A stretch of DNA of 64,000 nucleotides from JAUIJL01 sp965366625 (GTDB lineage Bacteria; Acidobacteriota; Thermoanaerobaculia; Multivoradales; J023): the NCBI GenBank assembly GCA_965366625.1, contig CBDUGP010000044.1:1-64000 (forward strand). Direction: 5' to 3'. A program made the translations under genes and the position numbers. The notes under the pieces are model-generated. The model did no database searches, was not told where the DNA came from, and was given only the letters and a program-made list of their open reading frames with translations. This document shows positions 1-7,732 of the stretch, piece by piece (the stretch's first letter is position 1; each line of letters begins with the position of its first letter).

Positions 1-7
1 CACGGAA

Positions 8-160
8 AGCGAGCGTGTCTGAGCGACACAACGTATAGATCGGCTTAAGATCTTACACATCAGCAATTTGCGACGGTATCGCGGCGGTGGCGCGAGTTCG
101 GAGCGACGCCCGCAGGTCGCCGCGCCGACCCACCGAGAATCCATTTCTGGATGGGCCCTA
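8..160 (-). repeat. Dispersed intergenic repeat R1, copy 1
   Basis: About 155 bp that recurs at 38252-38404 with clear similarity along its whole length, and as a partial inverted copy at 25035-25080. Read in the sense of the adjoining gene (minus strand), it begins TAGGGCCC one or two bases after the miaE stop codon and runs into the left window edge region. It includes the short inverted repeat ATCCA-TTTC-TGGAT near the gene-proximal end. No protein is encoded. The element may continue beyond the window. Its function is unknown; a 3'-UTR or terminator-like role is an inference from its position. Confidence 0.75.
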
Positions 161-161
161 T

Positions 162-800
162 TTAGCCGTGGACCGTGGGCGCGATGCCACCTTGGGACGA
201 CAGCTCCTGCTCGTGCTCCAACCATCCCTGCCAGCGAGTCTCGAGTTCTTGCTCCGGTAACTCCCGTTTCGCCAGCGCGTAGAACATTCGCCAATGTCGC
301 ATTTCCGCGGGCCCTAGGTCGTGCAACAGGCGGGTGACTTCCGGGTCCCGGTGCTGAATGACCCGCAACAGGCAAGTGAAGCGCTCACAGCTGCGGGCTT
401 CGATCAACGCACCGACCAACAGCCGATCGACCTTGAGCAGATTGTTGCGCCGGTTCTCGACCCGTTTGCGCAATCCCCCAACCCAGGGATTGGGTCGTTT
501 TTGGGACAGCGGCCAATCCCGCTTGCGCAAGATGCCGGTCACCCGGCGCAAATGGGCCACTTCCTCCGCCGCCAGGGCCGACATCTCCTCCACCAGCTCC
601 TCGTCGTCGGGATAGTGACCGATCAACGACAAACCAAAGAGGGCCGCCTGTTGTTCGCAGATCGCATGGTCGGCCAAAAACGTCGGCAGATCATCGGCGG
701 CCAGCTGCGCCCAGGACTCCGGTGTCGGCTTGAGCAACGGTAGCTCCGCCGCCAGCTCCTCGACCGTGGGAACGGGTTTTTCGGAATTTGCTGCCGACAT
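162..800 (-). CDS. miaE: tRNA-(ms[2]io[6]A)-hydroxylase MiaE
   Basis: A 212-residue non-haem diiron enzyme that hydroxylates 2-methylthio-N6-isopentenyl-adenosine at tRNA position 37; it acts in the cytosol. The ferritin-like helical bundle is recognisable from DHAICEQQAALFGLSLIGHY (first helix with a ligand Glu), the EEVAH pair in the second helix and AEMRHWRMF with the second Glu-x-x-His pair near the C-terminus. The ATG at 800 was chosen over an upstream ATG at 863 because an AGAGAGGA Shine-Dalgarno lies about 8 bases upstream and the family starts here. It stands alone: the next genes are far away or of unknown function. Repeat R1 directly follows its stop codon. Confidence 0.9.
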   Translation of the reverse strand: MSAANSEKPVPTVEELAAELPLLKPTPESWAQLAADDLPTFLADHAICEQQAALFGLSLIGHYPDDEELVEEMSALAAEEVAHLRRVTGILRKRDWPLSQKRPNPWVGGLRKRVENRRNNLLKVDRLLVGALIEARSCERFTCLLRVIQHRDPEVTRLLHDLGPAEMRHWRMFYALAKRELPEQELETRWQGWLEHEQELSSQGGIAPTVHG

Positions 801-969
801 GGGAAGGTCCTCTCTGGATGTGGGGCTCGTGGGGTCCGTGGGCTCGTGGGGCGCGCGCGGCACCGCAGATCGGCGATGACCGGCGAACGGCGCCTATTGT
901 ACGGCAAGGGACCGGTTGATCGTCAGCGGGCCTGCCGACTGACGAAGACTCCTTGGATGCGCGACGGCT

Positions 970-1431
970 TCATGATTGAGGCCCGTCGAAGAGGCGAAAA
1001 GGTTGGGGCGGACGACAGGGCACAATGCGCGGCACCGAGGGTGCCGGTGGTGCCGGTGGTGCCGGTGGTACCGGCATCCCCGACCTCGGAACCGGCGGCC
1101 AAGCGCAAGCCGGAGTCGGCGGCGCGGACGGCACACAGGGCGGTGGATTGAACCCCGCGCCCTCACCCTCGAAGCCCAAACCCCAGGTGGTGGGCTCGGC
1201 CGGGTAGACCTCGACATAGTTCAACGGCGGGGTCTGACGAATGCCGTGGCGCACATCCGTACACGTACCCACCGCAATGGGCAAAGGACGCTCCTGACCT
1301 CTCAAGGGATCGGAAAAGCCGTTTTGGCGCGCCGACCGGACCGGCTCGTCGAGCGTTACGGACGTGGAATCAACCGTCGCGCGAAAACGCGCAACGAATT
1401 CGGTGAGGATCTGATCGACCTTGGCTTTCAT
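970..1431 (-). CDS. Hypothetical protein with proline-rich C-terminus
   Basis: A 153-residue protein that I do not recognise. Residues 1-75 look like an ordinary soluble domain (MKAKVDQILTEFVARFRA...). Residues 90-135 are rich in Pro and Ala (PVPPAPPAPPAPSVP), produced by a short GGTGCC-type nucleotide repeat around 1035-1070. The start is supported by CAGGAG placed 9 bases before the ATG. It lies between miaE and a divergently transcribed membrane-anchored protein, with no visible operon partner. The low-complexity tail makes the C-terminal half uncertain as functional protein. Confidence 0.5.
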   Translation of the reverse strand: MKAKVDQILTEFVARFRATVDSTSVTLDEPVRSARQNGFSDPLRGQERPLPIAVGTCTDVRHGIRQTPPLNYVEVYPAEPTTWGLGFEGEGAGFNPPPCVPSAPPTPACAWPPVPRSGMPVPPAPPAPPAPSVPRIVPCRPPQPFRLFDGPQS

Positions 1432-1712
1432 GGCAGGCTCCTGATTTTTCTAGGCTGTTTGGGTATGCCTGCCCTTATTTCAAGTCCTGAGCCAACGTCT
1501 TAGATCTAATTAACTATCTGAATTTAAATAACTTAAGGAGAACACCAGAAACAATCCCGGCGGCCGGACGTAAAAAGATTCTGCACCTCGGGCGGATCGC
1601 CGAACTTTGAAACAGCGGCTCGACGTCAAAGAAATTTGCGCCCGGCATAAAGTCTTGTCGTCGCAAGCCAGCCGGACCGGCGGCCGGCCCGGAACGTGCT
1701 AGAACTTCAGCT
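1432..1712. other. Divergent intergenic region
   Basis: 281 bp between two divergently oriented genes. The first hundred bases (about 1495-1535) are distinctly AT-rich, which suits promoters, but I can assign no specific -35/-10 pair with confidence. No ORF, RNA gene or repeat is visible. Confidence 0.4.
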
Positions 1713-3119
1713 ATGGACGCCACCGAACCCCACCCGAACCTGCCACCGACGCCGTCGCCAAACGGCGAGCGAGATCCCGAGCCCGCCGACGACGGTGAGG
1801 TTTCTCTCGATCAGGGAATGGGGGTCGAAGCAGGGGGTCACGATGGGCGCGGCGATGAAAAGCTGCACGACAGAGACCTGGGCGACAAGCAACCCGGGCC
1901 AGAGTTCGTCGTCGCCCGAGAAAACCCGTCACCCAAACCCAGCCTTTGGCATTCACCACGGGCTCGATTGGCAGCGGCAGCGGCGACCCTGGTCATCGGC
2001 TGCATCTGGGTGGTCGCGAGTTGGTGGAGCGCCTCGCCCCCTCCGCCCACGGATTTACTCGGACCTCAGGAAACGGAATCCAACGACGAAACTTTAGATG
2101 TCGAGCAAATGGCTTTTCGTCAACGGCAGGAAAAGCAATCGGCCGAGCCCACGACCGCCCAAAGCGCCACCCAGAATCTCGATCCGGCGGATTCCGGGGT
2201 CGATGCGGAATGGATCGAACGTCTAGCCGGACGCTGGAAGCTGGATTTAGGCCATCGAGCTATTTCCGTGGTCTTTGCACCGACACCGGTGAAGGTTCTC
2301 GACGTCGGTGCGCTGCGGCTGGCCCTTTACCCGGTAGCGGGCCTGGGTCTGCCGCCCTACTTCACCGTTTTGAAAAGGTCGGAAGGCGAGAGCTTCCTGG
2401 CCTTCCAAAACGAAAAAGGCGAGTACCAAGGACTGCTGGACGATCTTCAGGTCCACGGCGAGGATCTTTTCTCCTACCGAATCGGTGGGACCTCCCATCG
2501 GGGCTACGGTCACCGGGCGGGTCGGATCGGGCGGCAGCCGGATGACCCCTTGCTGATCGCCGATCCAGATACCTTGCCGGGATTGGGCGAGGATCGGCCC
2601 GTGCTGCCGGAACCGATCGAAATCACAGTGCAGCGGCAGTCGGTGGACGAACTGTGGCGGCGAGCCGAGGCCCTCAAAGACGCGGGCCGGTACGATTCGT
2701 TGGAAATCGCGTTGGACCGGGTGCTGGGCTCGTATCCGGACCAGAGGAAAGCCCAGCGTTGGCGGCGGAGCCTATCCAAGTGGCGCGCCAAACAAACACG
2801 ACAATTGCGCTCCCAGCTCAACAGCCATCTGGAGGATTTGGAAGAGGCCGTTGAGGACCAAGATCTCGGAGACGTCTTGGATCTGTGGCTGTCCGGATCA
2901 CGACCGGCCAGCCAAGGATTCTTCGAAACGTTCTTCAACCGATTCGAAGAAACCCGGCTTCGATATCAACTCAAAAGCTCCGAAGTGGACGACGGCACCT
3001 TGATCTTCGAGGTCACGCTGACCTTCGAGGGCTCCGACGGCAAACAAAGATCGCTGGAAAGCCGCCCCTGGCGCGCCCGTCTCGTCGACGAATATTTTCT
3101 CGACCCTTTTCCCGGCTGA
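1713..3119 (+). CDS. Membrane-anchored hypothetical protein
   Basis: A 468-residue protein of unknown function. Residues 1-80 are acidic and low in complexity. A single hydrophobic segment at about 86-106 (ARLAAAAATLVIGCIWVVASWW) probably anchors it in the inner membrane with the large C-terminal part outside. Residues about 165-275 form a beta-rich domain (WIERLAGRWKLDL...). Residues 310-400 are helical and charged (VDELWRRAEALKDAGRYDSLEIALDRVL), resembling one or two TPR-like helical hairpins, and the end is again beta-rich. No catalytic motif is evident. The start codon is the first in frame, with no strong ribosome binding site in front, so the N-terminus is uncertain. Confidence 0.6.
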   Translation: MDATEPHPNLPPTPSPNGERDPEPADDGEVSLDQGMGVEAGGHDGRGDEKLHDRDLGDKQPGPEFVVARENPSPKPSLWHSPRARLAAAAATLVIGCIWVVASWWSASPPPPTDLLGPQETESNDETLDVEQMAFRQRQEKQSAEPTTAQSATQNLDPADSGVDAEWIERLAGRWKLDLGHRAISVVFAPTPVKVLDVGALRLALYPVAGLGLPPYFTVLKRSEGESFLAFQNEKGEYQGLLDDLQVHGEDLFSYRIGGTSHRGYGHRAGRIGRQPDDPLLIADPDTLPGLGEDRPVLPEPIEITVQRQSVDELWRRAEALKDAGRYDSLEIALDRVLGSYPDQRKAQRWRRSLSKWRAKQTRQLRSQLNSHLEDLEEAVEDQDLGDVLDLWLSGSRPASQGFFETFFNRFEETRLRYQLKSSEVDDGTLIFEVTLTFEGSDGKQRSLESRPWRARLVDEYFLDPFPG

Positions 3120-3169
3120 GCCCGGTCATCAACCCGCCGGACATCAACCCGGCACTTGCCCCAGGGACT

Positions 3170-3808
3170 TCAAGCTGGGCTGATATCCCAGCTGTTGTCC
3201 GCGTTGAGGGTTGCTTTCATGGCAAAAACCCCGGGCGGATAGACGACCTGAATCGGCAGACCATAGATTTGCTTCGAGCCCAGGTCGGACGCGCTGAACA
3301 TGATGGACGAGTCCAAGACCTCACCGGATTGAAAGTCGCCGAATGCGATCCAATATTGCGGCCGTGTATCGAAGATCACCCTCATATTGGGCTGGGCCGG
3401 CACGACCCAAGTGGCTCGCCCGGCCATGGTGATGCCCTCGGCCGCGGTTCGGCTCGGAACGTCCGAATCGTTGGTGATCATCATGCTGTCTATGGGCCCG
3501 GCTTCTAGATCTGTGAATTCCAACCCACCGCCGGCTCCCTGCTTCAAAGTAGCCGCGTTGGTCTGACCCATCTGTGCATCAACGATCTGGCTGGGATGGA
3601 ACACCATCCCCGGCGTGAGATTACCGGGCTCTCCCCAGGCAAATCCGTAGTCCAGATCCCATTGAAATTGGGTGTTGGTGCCCGGAAAGCTCCTATAGTC
3701 CAGCCAGACCAGGCTGTATTCCCCCGGGCTGGGATCGGGGTCCTTTTGGTACACGATGATCGATGCTGAGTTGGTGGACTTATTCTCAAAAAGGAGGGTA
3801 TAGCTCAT
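3170..3808 (-). CDS. RhiA-family protein
   Basis: A 212-residue protein resembling the rhizosphere-expressed RhiA protein of Rhizobium leguminosarum. It opens with a beta-strand framework (SYTLLFENKSTNSASIIVYQKDP), has the central FQWDLDYGFAWGEPGNLTPG block and ends with the family's PPGVFAMKATLNADNSW motif. No signal peptide or membrane segment is visible. RhiA proteins are abundant quorum-sensing-controlled products of unclear biochemical role, so none is assigned. An AGAGGAA ribosome site precedes the ATG. It is a single gene with no related neighbours and no LuxR/LuxI gene in this window. The assignment rests on remembered family sequence. Confidence 0.65.
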   Translation of the reverse strand: MSYTLLFENKSTNSASIIVYQKDPDPSPGEYSLVWLDYRSFPGTNTQFQWDLDYGFAWGEPGNLTPGMVFHPSQIVDAQMGQTNAATLKQGAGGGLEFTDLEAGPIDSMMITNDSDVPSRTAAEGITMAGRATWVVPAQPNMRVIFDTRPQYWIAFGDFQSGEVLDSSIMFSASDLGSKQIYGLPIQVVYPPGVFAMKATLNADNSWDISPA

Positions 3809-3925
3809 GGTGGGATTCCTCTGTTGAGTTGGATCTGCTCGCTGGACTTGGATGGCAGCACCCTACCACCGTCGTCTTGCCCGCAACGCGCCCGCGGTAG
3901 CGGCTATTTCAAACGCTTTGTCTCT

Positions 3926-5050
3926 TCAAAAGCGAGGGGCTCGATCCGGGGGCAAGGCATAGACGTTCCATAGACCGATTCCCTTGAGCGAAGGGCGGCG
4001 GTGTTCGAGCATGTGAGCTAAATCCAGGCCTCCGGACTCCTCTAGGAGTTCTTGTAGGAATTGATCGTCCATCACGATCTCACCGTTTTCGGCCTGGTCT
4101 TCCAATCGGGTCGCCAAGATCACCGGAGCGCCGAGCACGTCGTAGTGGCTTTGGCTCGACAATCCCCACAATCCCTCGTCCACATAACCGGTCACCAACG
4201 CCATGCGGATGCCGGTTTCGCGACGCCAAAAGTCTTCCGAAGTGCGTTTTCGGTAGCGGACGAAATAGGATTCCGCGGCCCCGGCCAGCTCCGGCTCTTC
4301 CGCCAACTGCTCTTTGAGTCGGCTGCGGAATACGCGATCGAATCGATGCACTTGCAAGTCCCGGATCTCGATCGCCGATTTCAACGCTTCGGTGCATGCC
4401 CCGCCCGGGCTGGGATTTTCGAGGCAATAGATGGAGCCGTCACCCAGGCTCTTGTCGAGAAAGACCCTCTCCGCCACCACCTGATCGATCAAGGTGAACC
4501 ACAAATCTTGGAAGAGACGCCGCATGCCGTAGGGCATGTCGAAGGTGGCCCGGGTATAACCCACCATGTCGATCTTTAGGATGACCGTCTTACGACCGCG
4601 AAAGAATTTATCGCCCTCGGTCATATGACGTCCCTCTTGTTGCAAGAGGGTTTTCAAACCGGGGCGGATAAACCGGCCGAAGAAATCCAAGCTGCGCTCT
4701 TCCGTTTGTTGCCGTAAGGCCAGTTGGATCAGAACCACGGTCAGAAAGACCATGGCCGGCAGACGTAAGCCTTCCAGACCGAGGGTACCGACCTCGTCGG
4801 CGATCAACAACCCGATCAACAGGAGCCCCCCGAGGAAGGGCAAGAGGCGGCGAGCTTCGATCAGCCCTATGCGTTTGACCGGAGGGGCCGTGCCGTGGGA
4901 CGAACCGAGATTTTCCCAAACCCCGGCCCGGCGAGGAACAGGAATTTCTGTCGTCGGCGGACGACCGTCGGTTTCGGATGTGCTCGCTAGAGCTGAATCT
5001 TCGCTTCCCACGATTTCACTCGATCCTTGCCCGGCTTTTCCTCGGCTCAA
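3926..5050 (-). CDS. Membrane-anchored class III adenylate/guanylate cyclase-like protein
   Basis: 374 residues: a disordered N-terminus (1-60), two hydrophobic segments at about 69-86 and 96-113, then a class III nucleotidyl cyclase domain at about 154-345. Both metal-binding aspartates are present: KIDMVGYTR (D161) and LGDGS (D204). The substrate-specifying YDVLG (D304) and the transition-state Arg (R315) are also present. In the usual N-x-x-x-R motif the Asn is Ile here (VILATR), so catalysis may be impaired. The only plausible start is a TTG at 5050 that overlaps the stop of the preceding gene as TTGA, implying translational coupling. Possible roles are synthesis of a cyclic nucleotide or a signalling pseudo-cyclase; I cannot decide between them. 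Confidence 0.8.
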   Translation of the reverse strand: MSRGKAGQGSSEIVGSEDSALASTSETDGRPPTTEIPVPRRAGVWENLGSSHGTAPPVKRIGLIEARRLLPFLGGLLLIGLLIADEVGTLGLEGLRLPAMVFLTVVLIQLALRQQTEERSLDFFGRFIRPGLKTLLQQEGRHMTEGDKFFRGRKTVILKIDMVGYTRATFDMPYGMRRLFQDLWFTLIDQVVAERVFLDKSLGDGSIYCLENPSPGGACTEALKSAIEIRDLQVHRFDRVFRSRLKEQLAEEPELAGAAESYFVRYRKRTSEDFWRRETGIRMALVTGYVDEGLWGLSSQSHYDVLGAPVILATRLEDQAENGEIVMDDQFLQELLEESGGLDLAHMLEHRRPSLKGIGLWNVYALPPDRAPRF

Positions 5051-5481
5051 TCACCGGAAAGCTCCGCCATTTTTCGGTCGAGTTCCACTGAACGAGTTGT
5101 GATCTTGGTGTAACGAACCGCTTCCGCGACCCGTTTGAGCAACTCACCACGAAAATCTTCAGTGTCGGAATCTTGCTCGACATGGGCCTTAACGATCGCC
5201 GCCCAATCTTCGATAAACGCCAGTTTTTCTAAAATCGGAATGTGCGCCGTAACTTGGGAGGCCTGCTTGCGATGGGTGGTCTCCGTCACTTCCAGGGCCT
5301 CCTCGTCTCGGTCGGCATGATAGATCAGGGTACGGACTTTGCGGTCCATTACCGCTTTGAGAGACAGGGGCGAAAGCTCCCCATAGTGGGAATATTCACC
5401 GCTCACTGCCTTCTCGATATAGAGCTTCGACAGGGTGTTGCGCTGAAGGCGTAACCAGTCGACAATTCTAGGGTCGTCCAT
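5047..5481 (-). CDS. Hypothetical protein coupled to cyclase-like gene
   Basis: A 144-residue soluble, helical, charged protein (MDDPRIVDWLRLQRNTLSKLYIEKAV...) with no family I recognise. It is the first gene of a two-gene unit: its stop codon overlaps the TTG start of the membrane cyclase. Coupled translation suggests that the two products act together, for example as regulator and effector, but this is inference. The start is the ATG at 5481, one codon inside a TTG-initiated extension. Tandem repeats at 5538-5590 lie just upstream. Confidence 0.6.
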   Translation of the reverse strand: MDDPRIVDWLRLQRNTLSKLYIEKAVSGEYSHYGELSPLSLKAVMDRKVRTLIYHADRDEEALEVTETTHRKQASQVTAHIPILEKLAFIEDWAAIVKAHVEQDSDTEDFRGELLKRVAEAVRYTKITTRSVELDRKMAELSGD

Positions 5482-5537
5482 CAATCGGCTCGTACAATCA
5501 TACAGCTCGTACCCTCATCCAACCCGTGAATCACTCG

Positions 5538-5590
5538 TTGGAATGACCACGTTGAAACAACACGTTGGATGACCACGTTGAAATAACACG
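5538..5590. repeat. Tandem direct repeat upstream of the cyclase operon
   Basis: Two adjacent near-identical copies (27 and 26 bp) of TTGGA(A)TGACCACGTTGAAAYAACACG, followed by a partial third beginning TTGAAACG. Each unit holds the small dyad GTTG-AAA-CAAC or a variant of it. The array lies 57-109 bp upstream of the ATG at 5481, where an operator for the two-gene operon would be expected. A regulator cannot be named. Confidence 0.6.
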
Positions 5591-5680
5591 TTGAAACGAT
5601 AACCGTGGATGAGGTTCTTAGTCGGTTCGTAGCATCAAGCTGCCCGCAGTATACGCCCACGTCCGTCCGCCGACCAGCGC

Positions 5681-7222
5681 TCACATCGACATCACCGCGT
5701 CTACCTCGGGCTCCAGCGGCTCGGTGTGAGGAAAGAACCAAGCCACACCCAAGAAGACCGTGAATGAAAGCGCCATCGCTACCACCGACGGCAAGACCCC
5801 GGGGGTCAAGTCCGGTTTGGGCAAAGCCAAAAAAACCGTTTGCTTCACCCACAGTTCCAGGAGCAAAGCGACCCCGAGCCCGGTGATCAAGGAGGCTATG
5901 GCGGCGTTGGCGCCCGCCCGTTTCCAATGCAGGCCGATCGCCAAACATGGGGCCAAGGCCGCGGCAAAAATGCCGTAGGCGAAAGTACCGAGCAGGGCGA
6001 TCAAATCGCCGTAAAGGAACGCGAATACCGCCGAAAAACAAGCGATGAGCACCACCGCCCAGCGGCCCCAAAAAAGCTCTCGGCTCAAGGGTCGGCCAAG
6101 GGCCCTGGGCAAATCGCGCACCAGGGCGGCCGAGGCAATATTGACGAAGGAATCGGCGGTCGACATGATCGCCGCCAAAATTCCCGCGAACACTAAACCC
6201 GCCAACAGATCCGGCACCTGGGTCAAAAGAAAAATCGGCGCTACCCGATCCGGATCCTCGATCGGCGGCAAAAGCCCTTGGGCCACCAAAGCCGGTACCG
6301 CCAGGCCGATCCCCAACCAGATCAGCACCACCAAAACTTGGGAAATACCGAGCACCGCCGGCAGGAATCGCAGCTTGCGCGGATCCTTCAACATGAGGAA
6401 TTTATGCAACGTGTGGGGCTGCCCCAAGACGCCGATCGTGAACACGAAAAAGAAACTCAAGCCTAGGAAGATCGGCACCTTGTCTCCGCCCAAGGGATCC
6501 AAAAATGCGGGGCCGAAGGCCTCCGAGGTGCTGATCGATCGGGTGATTTCATCCAAGCCGCCGGCGGATTGAAGGGCGTAGAAAAAAACCGCGACCGCCG
6601 TCACCAACATCAGCGAACCTTGCAAGACGTCGGTATAAACACCCGCCACCATGCCGCCGGCCGTGGCGTAAGCGAGCATCACGGCCAAGCCCACGACCAT
6701 GGCGATCGCTAGGCTGTGGGGGCCGAAATAGGATTCCAAGCCGAAAACGGAATCCAACAACACCGCCAGGGCGAGCAGCTGGGCACCCAAATAACCGACC
6801 GTGCCGATCACGATCGCCACCGCCGCCCAGCCCGCGGCGGCCCGGCTGCGGTAACGGACGTAAATCGCATCCGGCACGGTGAAAACTTCTCGCACTTCTG
6901 AAAATAGGCGCAGTCGCTTGGCGACCGTGGAGCACAACAACACACCGGTCAAGCTGACCGGAAATACGATGAACAAAGAACTCAAACCCAAGCGATAGGT
7001 GAGCCCCGGTCCGCCGAGAAAGAGGAAGCCCGAAAAAGCCGCGGACATGGTGGCAAGACCGGTGACCACGAGCCCGAGGGCTTGGCCGGCGATGAAAAAG
7101 TCCTTCGAGGTTTGGGTTCGGCGCCAAGACCACCAACCCACCGCCGACACCGCCAACAGGTAGACCAAAGCCACGGCCATGAAAGTCGGTCGCGCGGTTG
7201 CGGATTGAGCTAAGGAGTCCAC
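5681..7222 (-). CDS. Sodium:solute symporter family transporter
   Basis: A 513-residue polytopic protein with about 13 hydrophobic helices, the size and pattern of the SSS family (PutP/ActP-like, LeuT fold). Family features include the second-helix region IAGQALGLVVTGLATMSAAFSGF, the central GQPHTLHKFLMLKDPRKLR loop and the sodium-site helix GILAAIMSTADSFVNIASAAL. The substrate cannot be told from sequence; organic acids or amino acids are typical. The next gene upstream (7226-7696) ends 3 bases before this start, so the two are co-transcribed, as often seen with SSS transporters and small membrane accessory proteins. Confidence 0.9.
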   Translation of the reverse strand: MDSLAQSATARPTFMAVALVYLLAVSAVGWWSWRRTQTSKDFFIAGQALGLVVTGLATMSAAFSGFLFLGGPGLTYRLGLSSLFIVFPVSLTGVLLCSTVAKRLRLFSEVREVFTVPDAIYVRYRSRAAAGWAAVAIVIGTVGYLGAQLLALAVLLDSVFGLESYFGPHSLAIAMVVGLAVMLAYATAGGMVAGVYTDVLQGSLMLVTAVAVFFYALQSAGGLDEITRSISTSEAFGPAFLDPLGGDKVPIFLGLSFFFVFTIGVLGQPHTLHKFLMLKDPRKLRFLPAVLGISQVLVVLIWLGIGLAVPALVAQGLLPPIEDPDRVAPIFLLTQVPDLLAGLVFAGILAAIMSTADSFVNIASAALVRDLPRALGRPLSRELFWGRWAVVLIACFSAVFAFLYGDLIALLGTFAYGIFAAALAPCLAIGLHWKRAGANAAIASLITGLGVALLLELWVKQTVFLALPKPDLTPGVLPSVVAMALSFTVFLGVAWFFPHTEPLEPEVDAVMSM

Positions 7223-7225
7223 GGT

Positions 7226-7696
7226 TCAGGCGTCCTCCGCCTTCCGGCTCAACTCACTCAAAGCAGCCAGATCTTGATCGCAAAGTATCTCGACCTCGAA
7301 CGAGCGCGCGTAGAGCCAAGCCAAAACCGGCAGGGGTACGAGAAAAATGCCGCCCACCTGAATGGCCATGGCCAACGGCATGCCGAGCCACCGTCCCGCC
7401 CAAGACAACCAGGGATCAGGCCCCCGCAGCCCCAAGAGCACCGTGAAACAGCCGATCAGCCACAGGGCCACCAGCAGCAGCCCGGCCTTCAAACCCAGCG
7501 AAATCGGACGATCCCCACGCTGCAAACCGAGAAAAGCCAAGGCCGTCCAAATCACCACACTGAGCACGGCAAAAACCCAAGCCGCCACCTCGCCCCCGAC
7601 CCACGCCGCGAGACCCAAACCTGGAATCGCCAGGCTCAGACATTGGATGGGCAGCCGGCGGGCGCTGCGAATGGGGGTGGGCTCAGGGTCGGGCAT
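7226..7696 (-). CDS. Small membrane protein, probable SSS transporter partner
   Basis: 156 residues with four hydrophobic segments (about 17-35, 39-57, 68-90 and 104-130) and a charged cytoplasmic tail. Its stop lies 3 bases ahead of the symporter start, so it is the first gene of a two-gene operon. Small multi-pass proteins in this position (for example YhdT with PanF) often accompany SSS transporters. I do not recognise the family, and the functional link rests on position alone. It lies 36 bp downstream of the NACHT-WD40 gene and might be read through from it. Confidence 0.65.
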   Translation of the reverse strand: MPDPEPTPIRSARRLPIQCLSLAIPGLGLAAWVGGEVAAWVFAVLSVVIWTALAFLGLQRGDRPISLGLKAGLLLVALWLIGCFTVLLGLRGPDPWLSWAGRWLGMPLAMAIQVGGIFLVPLPVLAWLYARSFEVEILCDQDLAALSELSRKAEDA

Positions 7697-7732
7697 CGGC
7701 GGATTGTGACAAAGAATCTGCCCAAAGAGAGC

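Noticed and set aside
8..160. tRNA or small structured RNA at the left edge
   Set aside because: No cloverleaf or family match is visible; the stretch is explained as a dispersed repeat with copies elsewhere.
1025..1207. Plus-strand Gly/Ala-rich reading frame resembling PE_PGRS-type sequence
   Set aside because: It is the antisense of the proline-rich tail of the minus-strand gene and arises from the same short nucleotide repeat; the minus frame has the ribosome site.
5538..5590. Possible CRISPR array
   Set aside because: The repeats are directly adjacent, with no unique spacers, and only two to three copies exist.
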